A model generated the notes under the pieces. That model was not told the DNA's origin. It saw only the letters and a list, made by a program, of their open reading frames with translations, and made no database searches. A stretch of 64,000 nt of DNA from Caldilineae bacterium (GTDB lineage: Bacteria; Chloroflexota; Anaerolineae; Epilineales; Epilineaceae): positions 62,001-126,000 of the forward strand of contig JACKBJ010000005.1 in NCBI GenBank assembly GCA_020634625.1. Direction: 5' to 3'. The position numbers were made by a program, and so were the translations under genes. Of the stretch, positions 1 through 8,944 are shown piece after piece (within the stretch, counting starts at the first letter, position 1; every line of letters begins with the position of its first letter).

Positions 1-154
1 TGGCCAGGGCGCGCGTGGGGGGTGCCGCCGATGGGGTCGGCGCCGGGGTCGGTGCCCGTGTTGGCGCCGGGGTCGGCTCGCCGCAGGCCACGACGCTGCC
101 GCAGAGCGCGGCGGCGCAGAGGATGCGCGGCCAGCGCGCGCTAGCGCTTGGCAT
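1..154 (-). CDS. Lipoprotein, N-terminal fragment (runs off the left edge)
   Basis: Fifty-one codons are visible from the ATG at 154 leftward to the window edge. The translation has a short Arg-containing n-region, a hydrophobic core and a lipobox ending VVAC (Cys24), so the protein should be lipidated and exported. After the Cys comes a Pro/Thr/Ala-rich linker with repeated PTPAPT units, a design shared with other lipoproteins in this window. The functional domain lies outside the window, so no role can be given. A weak GAG lies about 8 nt upstream of the ATG. This frame is too short to be noticed unless the signal peptide is read by eye. Confidence 0.6.
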   Translation of the reverse strand, partial: MPSASARWPRILCAAALCGSVVACGEPTPAPTRAPTPAPTPSAAPPTRALA

Positions 155-420
155 GCCCGGAGCTCGGCAGCATCGCGCGACCACGACCTCGCCCGTGCGC
201 GAGAGCCTGGCGCTGGCCCGTGCGGGTGCGGCGCCCTCCCAAGATCCCCTCGCGCAGCGGCGTCGAATGGTGGGTCTCGAGCCGGGAGACGCCGACGCTC
301 CGCGTCATGTCACCCTCCGCCCTGTGGCTGGCTGCCGGCCCGGCAGGCCAGCCGATGCGCGACGCCGTGCCGGTCGATCGACGGCACCGTCTCCCAAGTC
401 TAGCCTTCGGGCCGGCGGCG

Positions 421-2295
421 TCAACGCGACACCGCCACGAAGCCCGAGCCCGGCACGTAGTCGGCCGTCTGATGCCGGAAGAAGGTGTTGTAGAGCTCGG
501 CGTAGTGGCCGCCGGCGGCCAGCAGCTGGGCGTGGCTGCCCTCCTCGATGATCCGGCCCTGCTCCAGGACGATGATCCGGTCGGCGCCGACGATGGTCGA
601 CAGGCGGTGCGCGACGATGATGGCGGTGCGCTCGGCCAGCACCGCGTCCAGGCCTTCCTGGATGCGGGCCTCGGTCAGGGGGTCGATGCTGGCGGTGGCC
701 TCGTCCAGGATGACCACCGCCGGGTCCTGCAGGAGCACCCGTGCCAGCACCACCAGCTGCCGCTGGCCGGTCGAGAGGCCGCGGCCGCCCTCGCCGATCG
801 GCGTGTCCAGCCCCTGCGGCAGGCCCTCCAGCCAGTCGCCGCCGGCGATGCCCCGCGCGGCGGCCAGGACCGCCTCGTCCGAGGCCTCGGGGCGGGCGTA
901 GCGGATGTTGTCGGCCAGGCTGCCGGTGAAGAGCAGCGGCGTCTGGGGCACGATGCCCAGCTGGCGGCGGTAGCTCGGCAGGTCCAGGCTGCGGATGTCC
1001 TGGCCGTCGATGGCGATGCGGCCGCCCTGGAACTCGTAGAAGCGGGTGATCAGCTTGGTCAGGCTCGATTTGCCGGCGCCGGTATGGCCGACCAGCGCCA
1101 CCGTCTCTCCGGCGGCGATCGACAGCGAGAAGCCCGCCAGCACCGGCTCGCCTGGTACGTAGGCGAAGTCGACGGCCTCGAAGTCGATCCGACCGGCCAG
1201 CTCGGGCGTCGGCCGCTGGTCGTTCTGGACCACCCGCGGCTCGGCGTCGATCAGCGCGAAGACCCGCTCGCTGGCCGAGAGGCCCTGCTGGAACTGGCTC
1301 CAGAACGAGGCGATGCCGGTCAAGGGAAAGGCGAAGATGCCGATGGCCTGCACGAAGAGGTACCACTCGCCGGCGCTGACCTCGCCGGCCAGAGTCGCCT
1401 GCCCGCCCTTCCATAGCACCAGCACCGTGCCGAGGCCGGTCAGCAGGCCCAGCAGCGGGAAGATGCTGCTGAAGACCAGGCCCTGGCGCAGGTTGATGGC
1501 ATAGGCCTGGCGGTTGATCGGATCGAAGGCGGCATAGACCGCCGCCTCCTGCCGAAAGCCCTTGGCCACCCGGATGCCGGCGATCGACTCCTGGACGTTG
1601 CTGTTGACGGTGGCCAGGATACGCCGGGCGTCGCGGGTGACCCGGCGCGCGATGCGGCGGAAGGACAGGGCCAGGACGAAGACCGCCGGCGCCATGGCCA
1701 GGGCCCAGAGCGCCAGCCCTGGGTTGACCCAGACCAGGGCGCCGGCGATCAACAGCACCAGCAGGGCCTGGCTGAGCAGGTTCAGGGTCAGGGTGACCAC
1801 GTTGGCGAAGTCCTGGGTGTCGCTGGTCACCCGGCTGACGATCTTGCCCGAGGGGTTCTCGTCGTAGAAGGACATGTCGCGGGCCATCACGGCGTCGAAG
1901 GCGTCGCGGCGCAGCTCGAGCACCACGTCGCCGACCGTGCGCGCCGTCAGCCACTGGCGCAGGAAGTTGAAGCTCCAGGACGCCACGCCGCTGACCAGGA
2001 TGGCGGCGACGATCAGGCCGATGCCGCGCTGCTGGGCCGGGTCGCGCAGCAGCGGCGCTCCGGCGGCGCCGCGGGCGGCCTCCGAGGGCGCCAGGGCGCC
2101 CAGGGCATCGACGCCGCGCGAGATCATGATCGGCAGCACGGTGTCCATCAAGCTGTTGAGCACCACCATCAACGCCACGACCGCCATGGTCCGGCCGACC
2201 GGCTTGAAGTAGGCCAGGATGCGCGCCAGGAGCTGGCGGTCGCTGTAGCTGCGGTCATAGGCCTCGGCGGCCAGGCCATCCATCACGAAGCCCAT
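421..2295 (-). CDS. ABC exporter half-transporter, canonical ATPase subunit
   Basis: A 624-residue type I ABC exporter half. A transmembrane domain (about residues 30-340) is fused to a nucleotide-binding domain (about 365-600). Walker A GHTGAGKS lies at 403-410, the signature is LSTGQ (507-511), Walker B VVILDE (527-532) keeps the catalytic Glu, and the switch His is H563. Its ATG overlaps the stop of the upstream half-transporter by one base (TGATG), so the two are surely co-translated. The partner has Asp instead of the catalytic Glu, whereas this subunit has the slightly altered signature (T for G). That is the arrangement of a heterodimeric exporter with one consensus and one degenerate site. 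The substrate cannot be read from sequence. Confidence 0.95.
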   Translation of the reverse strand: MGFVMDGLAAEAYDRSYSDRQLLARILAYFKPVGRTMAVVALMVVLNSLMDTVLPIMISRGVDALGALAPSEAARGAAGAPLLRDPAQQRGIGLIVAAILVSGVASWSFNFLRQWLTARTVGDVVLELRRDAFDAVMARDMSFYDENPSGKIVSRVTSDTQDFANVVTLTLNLLSQALLVLLIAGALVWVNPGLALWALAMAPAVFVLALSFRRIARRVTRDARRILATVNSNVQESIAGIRVAKGFRQEAAVYAAFDPINRQAYAINLRQGLVFSSIFPLLGLLTGLGTVLVLWKGGQATLAGEVSAGEWYLFVQAIGIFAFPLTGIASFWSQFQQGLSASERVFALIDAEPRVVQNDQRPTPELAGRIDFEAVDFAYVPGEPVLAGFSLSIAAGETVALVGHTGAGKSSLTKLITRFYEFQGGRIAIDGQDIRSLDLPSYRRQLGIVPQTPLLFTGSLADNIRYARPEASDEAVLAAARGIAGGDWLEGLPQGLDTPIGEGGRGLSTGQRQLVVLARVLLQDPAVVILDEATASIDPLTEARIQEGLDAVLAERTAIIVAHRLSTIVGADRIIVLEQGRIIEEGSHAQLLAAGGHYAELYNTFFRHQTADYVPGSGFVAVSR

Positions 2296-4139
2296 CAGCT
2301 TGCCTCCCCGGCGCGCGGCCGTCTGGCGAAGATGCGCTGATACAGGGCGCAGCGCGCCATCAGCTCCTCGTGCGAGCCCTGATCGATCAGCCGGCCGCGT
2401 TCGAGGATGAGGATGCGGTCGGCCCAGCGGATCTGCGACAGGCGGTGGGTGATCAAGAGCGTCGTACGGCCCTCCATGACGCGCCGGATGGCGGCCTGGA
2501 TGCGGTCCTCGGTGGCGCTGTCGATGGCGCTGGTCGAGTCGTCGATGACCAGGATGCGCGGGTCGGTCAACAGGGCGCGGGCGATGGCCAGGCGCTGCCG
2601 CTGGCCGCCCGACAGGGTCGCGCCGCGCTCGCCGATGATGGTGTCGTAGCCCTCGGGCAGCTCCATGATGAAGTCGTGGGCCTGGGCCTCGCGCGCGGCG
2701 CGTTCGACCGCGGCCGGGTCGGCGCCCTCGCCCAGGCCGAAGGCGATGTTCTCGTAGACCGAGCGCGAGAAGAGGAAGACGTCCTGCTCGATGACCGAGA
2801 TCTGCGAGCGCAGGCTCTGCAGCTGCCAGTCGCGCACGTCGACCCCGTCGATGCGGACCCTTCCGGACTGGACGTCGTAGATGCGCGAGACGAGCTGGGT
2901 CAGCGTGGTCTTGCCGCTGCCGGCCTGACCGACGATGGCCACCGTCTCGCCCGGCGCGGCGCGGAAGCTCACGCCGTCGAGCACCGGCGCGGCGCCGTAG
3001 CCGAAACGGACATCCTCGAAGGCGATCTCGCCGGCGATCGCCGCGGCGTGGCCGCCGCGGTTCTCGTCCAGCTCGGTCTCGGTCTCGATCAGCTCCAGGA
3101 TGCGGCTGGCGCCCGAGAGGCCCAGCTGCACCAGCGAGAAGGTGAAGATGCTGATGAAGGTCGGGAAGCGCAGGATGCCCATCAGGCCCATGTAGGCCAC
3201 CAGGTCACCGACGGAGATCCGGCCGCGGGTGACCAGCTCGACGCCGTGCAGGAAGGCCGCCGCCAGGGCGATGGCCAGCAGCAGGGTCGGCAGGTAGCGG
3301 GCCTGGATCTGACCCTGGTCGACGAAGGCATCGCGGTAGGCCCGCGCGGCGGCCTCGAACTTGCGCCGCTCGGCCGGCTCCTGGGCGCTGGCCTTGACCA
3401 CCTCGATGCCGCCGATGGTCTCGGCCAGGCCGGCGTTGAGCAGGCCGAAGCGCATGCGCTGGGCGCCGGTCACCGGTCCCAGGGCGCGCATGTAGCGGCG
3501 AAGGGCGATGGCGAAGACGAGGGTGAAGGCCAGCGGCGTGGCCAGGAGGCGCCAGTCGATGAAGCCGATGGCGACGATCGGGATGATCAGGCTGAGGCCC
3601 GAGCTGAGGATCAAGGAGACGCCCGGGTTCATCATCGGGTTCAGCTGGCGCACGTCGTTGGTCGCGCGGGCCATGATGTCGCCCACCCGCTGGCGGTCGT
3701 GAAAGGTCTGGCTCTTGCCCAGGAGCGCGGCGTAGAGCTCGTCGCGGGCATCGCGCTCGAGGCGCTGGCCCAGGGTCTCGATGGCGAAGCTGCTGATGAT
3801 GTCGAGCAGGCCGAGCAGCAGGACCAGGCCGAGAATGTAGCCCGCCAGGCGCGTCACGTCGGCCAGGGCGACGTCCACCGGCAGGCTCGGCGGGCTGCCG
3901 GGGCTGCCGAGGGCGGCGGCCACCCGGTCGAAGGCCTGGCCGGCCAGGCGCGGCTGCAGGGCCAGCGCGACGTTGACGCCCAGCGTGGCGCCCAGGAAGG
4001 CCAGGGCCAGGAGCGGGTAGCGCGCCAGGTGCGAGACCAGCCAGCGGGCCGGTCCGCGCCGGTCGTAGTGGCGCGCGCCCTCGAGTCGAAACTCGCTGGC
4101 GGCGGTGGCACCGGCCAGGCTCGTTGGATCGGCGGTCAT
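2295..4139 (-). CDS. ABC exporter half-transporter, degenerate-site subunit
   Basis: A 614-residue ABC exporter half with a membrane domain (about residues 40-340) and an ATPase domain (about 370-605). Walker A GQAGSGKT is at 404-411 and the signature LSGGQ at 509-513. Walker B reads LVIDD, with Asp534 where the catalytic Glu normally sits, typical of the degenerate subunit in heterodimers such as TM287/288 (family knowledge). The start is the ATG at 4139 because GGAG sits 6 nt upstream; an in-frame ATG at 4151 has no such site. The gene follows aroA by about 130 nt and overlaps the next half-transporter by 1 nt. Confidence 0.95.
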   Translation of the reverse strand: MTADPTSLAGATAASEFRLEGARHYDRRGPARWLVSHLARYPLLALAFLGATLGVNVALALQPRLAGQAFDRVAAALGSPGSPPSLPVDVALADVTRLAGYILGLVLLLGLLDIISSFAIETLGQRLERDARDELYAALLGKSQTFHDRQRVGDIMARATNDVRQLNPMMNPGVSLILSSGLSLIIPIVAIGFIDWRLLATPLAFTLVFAIALRRYMRALGPVTGAQRMRFGLLNAGLAETIGGIEVVKASAQEPAERRKFEAAARAYRDAFVDQGQIQARYLPTLLLAIALAAAFLHGVELVTRGRISVGDLVAYMGLMGILRFPTFISIFTFSLVQLGLSGASRILELIETETELDENRGGHAAAIAGEIAFEDVRFGYGAAPVLDGVSFRAAPGETVAIVGQAGSGKTTLTQLVSRIYDVQSGRVRIDGVDVRDWQLQSLRSQISVIEQDVFLFSRSVYENIAFGLGEGADPAAVERAAREAQAHDFIMELPEGYDTIIGERGATLSGGQRQRLAIARALLTDPRILVIDDSTSAIDSATEDRIQAAIRRVMEGRTTLLITHRLSQIRWADRILILERGRLIDQGSHEELMARCALYQRIFARRPRAGEAS

Positions 4140-4270
4140 CGGCGGCTCCATGGGGCGTGGCGCGGCGGCTTCGCGTGCGCGGCGGAGGGCGGGGCTTGCG
4201 GGTCTCGGGCGCTGGCCGCCGGGCCGGCCGCCGCAAGGAGGGCCCGAGCCGGGACGGTGGCCAGAACGGG

Positions 4271-5692
4271 TCAGTCGCTCGGCTCCAGGTGGACCTGGGC
4301 GCCGAGGCCGACCAGGTCCTCGACGAAGCCCGGGTAGGAGTCGCCGATGCGCTCGGCGCCACGGATGCGGGTCTCGCCGGTCGCCGCCAGACCAGCCACG
4401 GCCAGGGCCATGACGATGCGGTGGTCGCCCCGGCCGTCGAGCTCGGCGCCCCGAAGCTCGCCGGGGCCCTCGACGATGAAGCCCGCCTCGGTGGCGACGA
4501 TGTCGGCGCCCATGCGGCGCAGGCCGCTGCAGATGGCCTCGATGCGGTCGCTCTCCTTGAGCCGCAGCTCGCCCGCCTCGATCAGCACCGTCCGGCCCCG
4601 GGCCCGCGCGCCCAGAACGGCCAGCAGCGGCAGCTCGTCGATGGCCCGTGGCACCAGCGGCTGGCCCAGGCCGATCGCAGCCAGCTCGGCCGCGGCCGTG
4701 GCCAGGTCGGCCAGCGGCTCGCCGGCCGATTGACGCCATCCGGAGACGGCCACAGGGGCGCCCATCGCGCGCAGGATGTCGAGGATGCCGGTGCGGCCGG
4801 GATTGATGCCGACCCCTGGCAGCCGGATTCGCGAGCCGGGCAGGATCGCCGCGGCACAGAGCAGGAAGGCGGCCGAGGAGAGGTCGCCTGGCACCGTGAT
4901 CGCGCCGCCGCCAGGCCGAGCCAGGTGTCGAACGGGGCCGACCAGGGTGCTCGACCGGGCGTCCCAGGCGATCGGCGCGGCCATGGCGGCCAGCAGGCGC
5001 TCCGTGTGGTCGCGGACCGGCGCCGGATAGTGGACGCGGGTCTCGCCCTGGGCGTTCAGCGCGGCCAGCAGCAGGGCGCTGCCGACCTGGGCGCTGGCCC
5101 GGGGCAGGCGGAGGTCGGCGCCGCGCAGCGCTCGGCCTTCGCCCTCGAGCGGTGGCCGGCCGGCCTCGCCCAGCGCTCGGAGCTCGGCGCCCATCCGACC
5201 CAGCGGTTCGACGACCCGGTTCATCGGCCGGCGCTGCAGGCTCGGCGCGGCCTCCAGTCGGAAGCGTCGGCGCTGGCCGGCCAGCAAGCCGGCCAGGAGG
5301 CGCATCGTGGTGCCGGAGTCCTGGCAATCCAGCCGGACCGGCGGGCCGGCCAGGCCCTGGGGGCCACGACCGTGGATCCGGACCTCGCCGTCCGGCTCGC
5401 CCTCGATGTGCGCGCCCAGGTGCTCGAGCGCACGACGGGTGGCCCGGACGTCGGCGCAAGCCGAGAGCCCGGCGATGCAGGTCGGTTCCGGCCCGTCGGC
5501 CAGCGCGCCCAGGATCAGCGCGCGGTGCGAGATCGATTTGTCGCCGGGCACTCGGATGCTGCCGCGCAAGGGCCGGCCGCCGCGGACGACCAGCGTGGCG
5601 GATGGCGCGTCCGGGGCGGCGCCGTCCGGAGTGGCGACCGACCGATGCCGGCCTTCGCTTCCGGCCATGCGCCTGGGGCGGGTCTGGGGCAT
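4271..5692 (-). CDS. aroA: 3-phosphoshikimate 1-carboxyvinyltransferase (EPSP synthase)
   Basis: A cytoplasmic enzyme of the shikimate pathway that joins shikimate-3-phosphate and PEP to give EPSP. The 473-residue protein carries the N-terminal PGDKSISHR motif (49-57), DSGTTMRLL (125-133) and the C-terminal LKESDRIEA segment, all hallmarks of the family. It is about 30 residues longer than usual at the N terminus, in a polar Arg/Ala-rich stretch. The ATG at 5692 is kept because a TGC-TACAAT box ends 6 nt before it, predicting a leaderless mRNA that begins at this ATG. The gene is separated from the aroE-C-KB-Q cluster by 8 kb, and the chorismate-using menF is divergent from it. Confidence 0.95.
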   Translation of the reverse strand: MPQTRPRRMAGSEGRHRSVATPDGAAPDAPSATLVVRGGRPLRGSIRVPGDKSISHRALILGALADGPEPTCIAGLSACADVRATRRALEHLGAHIEGEPDGEVRIHGRGPQGLAGPPVRLDCQDSGTTMRLLAGLLAGQRRRFRLEAAPSLQRRPMNRVVEPLGRMGAELRALGEAGRPPLEGEGRALRGADLRLPRASAQVGSALLLAALNAQGETRVHYPAPVRDHTERLLAAMAAPIAWDARSSTLVGPVRHLARPGGGAITVPGDLSSAAFLLCAAAILPGSRIRLPGVGINPGRTGILDILRAMGAPVAVSGWRQSAGEPLADLATAAAELAAIGLGQPLVPRAIDELPLLAVLGARARGRTVLIEAGELRLKESDRIEAICSGLRRMGADIVATEAGFIVEGPGELRGAELDGRGDHRIVMALAVAGLAATGETRIRGAERIGDSYPGFVEDLVGLGAQVHLEPSD

Positions 5693-5698
5693 GCGTGG

Positions 5699-5704
5699 AT
5701 TGTA
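5699..5704 (-). promoter_or_regulatory. -10 box for aroA, leaderless geometry
   Basis: On the minus strand, TACAAT preceded by TGC (extended -10) ends six bases before the aroA ATG. Transcription would start on or next to the A of the start codon. No -35 resembling TTGACA is seen at 16-18 bp. Confidence 0.5.
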
Positions 5705-5742
5705 GCACGGTTGTTCGGCAGGCTACAGGCCGTTCGGGCGGC

Positions 5743-5748
5743 TACAAT
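5743..5748 (+). promoter_or_regulatory. -10 box for menF, leaderless geometry
   Basis: TACAAT followed by 8 nt and then the menF ATG at 5757. The predicted start of transcription is within 2 nt of the start codon. The heptamer GGCTACA occurs twice (5721-5727 and 5740-5746), so a second weaker -10 (TACAGG) is possible. No good -35 is visible. Confidence 0.5.
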
Positions 5749-5756
5749 CCTGGGGA

Positions 5757-7118
5757 ATGGGAACTCCGATCCACGGGGCGGCCGCCTGCACGGTGGTCGC
5801 GCGCGAGCTGGAAACCGATCGGGCTGCCGCGGACCTGCTTCGGCTGCCCGGAGCCGCACGCGGGCCGCGCTGGGCCTGGTCCAGCGCCGATGGGCGGCTG
5901 CAGCTGGCGGGCCTCGGCGCGGCAGCCTGGCTGCGCGAGGCGGGGCCGGCCCGCTTCGAACGGGCCGGCGCGCGCGTGGCGGCGCTCGGCGCGGGCAGCG
6001 ATGGGGCCGTCGAGCAGCTGCGCTGGCTGGGGGGCTTCGGCTTCTGGGATGGGGACGGGGAGTCGGTCTGGGCCGGCTTCCCGGGCCTCCTCTTCGTGCT
6101 GCCCGAGCTGCTGCTGCGCGTCGAGGCCGGCCGTGCCTGGCTGGTGGCTGCCGGCGCGCTCGGCGATCGAGCGCGGCTCGAGGGGCGGCTGAACCAGGTG
6201 GCGCGGCAGCTCGCTGCGACGGCGGATGGCGGTTCGAGCCCGGGATCGGCGCGCGACCGCGAGCCCGAGGCGCCGGTCGAGGCCCGGCGCGAAGCGACCG
6301 GGCTGGCCGAGCCGGTGGCCCGGGTCGTCGCCGCGATCCGTGAAGGCCGGGCGGACAAGGTCGTCCTGGCGAGCTCCCGCCAGGTCTGGCTCGATCGAGC
6401 GGCCGACCCCTTGGCGGTGCTCCAGCGGTTTCGGGACGGCCAGCCGGACTGCAGCTGTTTTCTGGTCGGCCCGACGCCGGCGGCGGCCTTCGTCGGCGCC
6501 ACGCCCGAGTGCCTGCTGCGGGTGACGGGCCGGCGGGTCGAGACGATGGCCCTGGCGGGATCGGCCCCGCGCGGGGCCGATCCCGCCGAGGACGCGCGAC
6601 TCGGCGCGAGGCTCCTGTCCAGCGCCAAGGACCGGCGCGAGCACGCGCTGGTCGTCGAGGCGATCGTCGCCGAGCTCCGAGGGGCCGGCGCGGTGAAGGT
6701 CGTGCCGGGCGAAGGGCCGCGGCTGCGCCGGCTGGCGACGATCCAGCACCTGGAGACGCGCCTGGCCGCGGAGCTGGCGACCCCGATGGACCCGCTGAGC
6801 CTAGCGGCGCGGCTGCATCCGACCCCTGCCCTGGGCGGAAGCCCGCGCGATGCGGCGCTCGCGCTGATCCGCGAGCTGGAGGAGCCCCGGCCGGGCCGGG
6901 GTTGGTATGCCGGCGGCGTGGGCTGGCTGGACGGGCGGGGGGACGGAGAGCTCTCGGTAGCCATCCGTTCGGTGCTGCTGCGTGGTCGCCTGGCGCTGGC
7001 GACCGCCGGCGCGGGCTTGGTGGCCAGCTCGGATCCGGAGGCCGAGGCCCGCGAGATCGCGCTCAAGCTGCGGGTCGCGTTGGCCGCGCTCGGGGCCGGC
7101 GATCCGAGCGCCGGCTGA
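5757..7118 (+). CDS. menF: Isochorismate synthase
   Basis: A chorismate-binding enzyme of 453 residues that should convert chorismate to isochorismate, the entry to menaquinone. The C-terminal two thirds carries the family landmarks: ADKVVLASS (the Lys region used as base), AGSAPRG, TIQHLETRL, HPTPALGGSPRDAA and GWYAGGVGW. The N-terminal third is divergent, as usual in this family. An anthranilate or salicylate synthase is less likely because the GWYAGGVGW and LGGSPRD segments match MenF/EntC. It is divergent from aroA with 64 nt between starts, and both starts look leaderless. No other men gene is present in the window. Confidence 0.9.
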   Translation: MGTPIHGAAACTVVARELETDRAAADLLRLPGAARGPRWAWSSADGRLQLAGLGAAAWLREAGPARFERAGARVAALGAGSDGAVEQLRWLGGFGFWDGDGESVWAGFPGLLFVLPELLLRVEAGRAWLVAAGALGDRARLEGRLNQVARQLAATADGGSSPGSARDREPEAPVEARREATGLAEPVARVVAAIREGRADKVVLASSRQVWLDRAADPLAVLQRFRDGQPDCSCFLVGPTPAAAFVGATPECLLRVTGRRVETMALAGSAPRGADPAEDARLGARLLSSAKDRREHALVVEAIVAELRGAGAVKVVPGEGPRLRRLATIQHLETRLAAELATPMDPLSLAARLHPTPALGGSPRDAALALIRELEEPRPGRGWYAGGVGWLDGRGDGELSVAIRSVLLRGRLALATAGAGLVASSDPEAEAREIALKLRVALAALGAGDPSAG

Positions 7119-7132
7119 TCGGCGACCTCGGA

Positions 7133-8158
7133 TCAGGCGAAGCGCGCCCGAGCGCCGCTGGGTGAGCTGCAGACCATGACCAGCGCGTCGACGCCGGCGG
7201 CGAAGGTGAGGGTCTGGCCGGTCGGGTCGAGCGCCAGGAGCGTTCCCGGCGCAGCTTCGGCCGGCTTGGGCACGACGCGGGCCTCGCGCACCCGGAAGCG
7301 CCGGCCGTCGAGGTCCTCGACCGTGGCCGGGTGATCGGGCAGGCCGGCGCGTACGATGCGTTCGAGCTCGACCGCCGGCCGGCTGAAGTCGAGCCGCGGG
7401 CCGATGACGCCGGACTGATAGGAGCCGGCGCTCAGGTCCGGCAGCGGTCCTTCGAGCCGGCCGGCCCGGGCCTGCGCCAGGACCTGCTCGATGACCGGGC
7501 CGGCGCCCAGCAGCAGCCGACGGGTCAGGCTGCCCGAGCTGTCGGTCGCGCGGACCGGCTCCCGGCTGCGGGCCAGGATCGGTCCGGCGTCGATGCCCTC
7601 CGTCACGCGGCTGGCGGTCAAGCCGCTCTCGGTCTCGCCCGAGGCGATCTGCCACCAGATCGGCTCCGGGCCGCGCCAGGCCGGCAGCCGCGAGGGGTGG
7701 AAGTTGACCATGCCCAGGCGCGGGATGTCCAGCAGGGCCGGCCGGAAGATCTGATCGAAGCTGAAGACCCAGATCAGGTCGGGACGCAGCGCGCCGATGA
7801 CCGACAGGATCTCGGGTTGGTGCACGTTCTCGCCGGCCAGCAGCGGAATGCCCAGGCGCTGGGCGGCCTGCTGATAGAAGCTGCCCGCCGGCGCGTGTCC
7901 GAAGCGGGTGCTGGTGACCAGGGCCGCCGGCGCATGGCCGCTGCGCAGGAGCTGCAGCAGCAGGCCGTCGCCGTAGTCAGAGCTGATGCCGAAGACCACG
8001 CTCCGCGGGGCCAACGAGGGCGCGGCCGGCTGGTCGCAAAGGGGCAGGCCGTGGCCCCAGGGGCGCGGGCGCATCGAGAACGACGCCTTGGCGGCCAGCG
8101 CCTCCCAGGCGGCATCGACCCAATCCGGACAGGGTCGGGCCGGCGGTTGCATGGGCAT
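7133..8158 (-). CDS. Methionyl-tRNA formyltransferase-like protein (Fmt paralogue)
   Basis: A 341-residue protein with a formyltransferase Rossmann domain (about 52-240) and a C-terminal Fmt-like domain (about 250-335). The N10-formyl-THF transferase triad is present: N152 and H154 in VNFHPSRLPAWRG, and D190 in EGIDAGPIL. The first 50 residues are an extension not found in Fmt. A more typical Fmt gene exists at 29667-30734, so this one probably has another acceptor (an amino sugar, a peptide or a special tRNA); that is inference. The start at 8158 is supported by AGGAG 8 nt upstream. It converges on menF (14 nt gap) and shares a divergent promoter region with the next gene. Confidence 0.75.
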   Translation of the reverse strand: MPMQPPARPCPDWVDAAWEALAAKASFSMRPRPWGHGLPLCDQPAAPSLAPRSVVFGISSDYGDGLLLQLLRSGHAPAALVTSTRFGHAPAGSFYQQAAQRLGIPLLAGENVHQPEILSVIGALRPDLIWVFSFDQIFRPALLDIPRLGMVNFHPSRLPAWRGPEPIWWQIASGETESGLTASRVTEGIDAGPILARSREPVRATDSSGSLTRRLLLGAGPVIEQVLAQARAGRLEGPLPDLSAGSYQSGVIGPRLDFSRPAVELERIVRAGLPDHPATVEDLDGRRFRVREARVVPKPAEAAPGTLLALDPTGQTLTFAAGVDALVMVCSSPSGARARFA

Positions 8159-8213
8159 GGCGGGCGCTCCTGGCGCGGGGACGGTGCGATGGCGGGGGCG
8201 CGGGAGCGCCGGC

Positions 8214-8243
8214 TGGACCCGGTCGGGCCAGGCTCCTATTCTA
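8214..8243 (+). promoter_or_regulatory. Divergent promoters, metallo-hydrolase (+) and formyltransferase paralogue (-)
   Basis: On the plus strand TGGACC (8214-8219), a 17-nt spacer and TATTCT (8237-8242) form a promoter for the gene at 8315. The same -35 and spacing recur before the Crp-family gene at 32380. On the minus strand TAGAAT (8243-8238) overlaps the plus -10 and could serve the gene starting at 8158. The two polymerases would compete for the same 7 bp. Confidence 0.45.
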
Positions 8244-8314
8244 GGGTCCGGCGCCCGCGACCCGAAGCAGGGCCGGCGCGGCGACCCTTCCCGCGACTCC
8301 GGAGGCCCGCCCGC

Positions 8315-8944
8315 ATGCCCCGCCCGCTGATCCTCCGCCAGGCCGGTGTCGGACCCTGGCCGATGAACGCCTACGCCTTGATCTGCCCCGAGAGCGGGGG
8401 CGCCGCGCTGATCGATCCCGGTGCGGAGCCCGAGACCTTGATGGGCCTGCTCGAGGGCGCCAGGCCCGAACGGATCCTCCTGACGCACAGCCACCCGGAC
8501 CACGTCGGCGCGCTGGATGCGATGCGCCGGCGTCTGGCGCTGCCGGTCTGGGCCTACGATGCGCCGCATCTCGGCGGCCTCCGGCCCGACCATGCCTTCG
8601 GTGACGGGGCGCGGATCCCGGTCGGGCGCCGGCAGCTGCGGGTCCGGCACGCGCCGGGGCATATCGAGGATCAGGTCTGCCTGGAGCTCGAGGGCGAGGC
8701 GCGGGTCATCGTCGGCGATACCCTCTTCGAGGGCGGTCCGGGCCGGACCTGGTCGGCCGCGGGCTTCCGGACCACGCTCGAGACCTTGCGGCGGGTGGTC
8801 CTGCCCTGGCCCGACGCCACCCGCTGCTACCCGGGCCATGGGCCGAGCTTCCGCCTGGGCGACCACCGTCCGGCGATCGAGGCGTTTCTCGCCCGCGACC
8901 ACGGAGACTTCTTCGGCGACGCGACCTGGGAGTCCGGCCGATGA
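8315..8944 (+). CDS. MBL-fold metallo-hydrolase (glyoxalase II-like)
   Basis: A 209-residue metallo-beta-lactamase-fold hydrolase. The metal motif THSHPDH (57-63) gives H58, H60, D62 and H63. Further ligands are the His of HAPGHIEDQ, the Asp of GDTLFEGG and the His of PGHGPS near the C terminus. The GDTLF/PGHGP pattern is closest to hydroxyacylglutathione hydrolase-like proteins, but many substrates are possible. There is no signal peptide, so it is cytoplasmic. GGAGG lies at 8301-8305, 9 nt before the ATG. The stop overlaps the start of the next gene (ATGA), so the two are coupled. Confidence 0.85.
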   Translation: MPRPLILRQAGVGPWPMNAYALICPESGGAALIDPGAEPETLMGLLEGARPERILLTHSHPDHVGALDAMRRRLALPVWAYDAPHLGGLRPDHAFGDGARIPVGRRQLRVRHAPGHIEDQVCLELEGEARVIVGDTLFEGGPGRTWSAAGFRTTLETLRRVVLPWPDATRCYPGHGPSFRLGDHRPAIEAFLARDHGDFFGDATWESGR

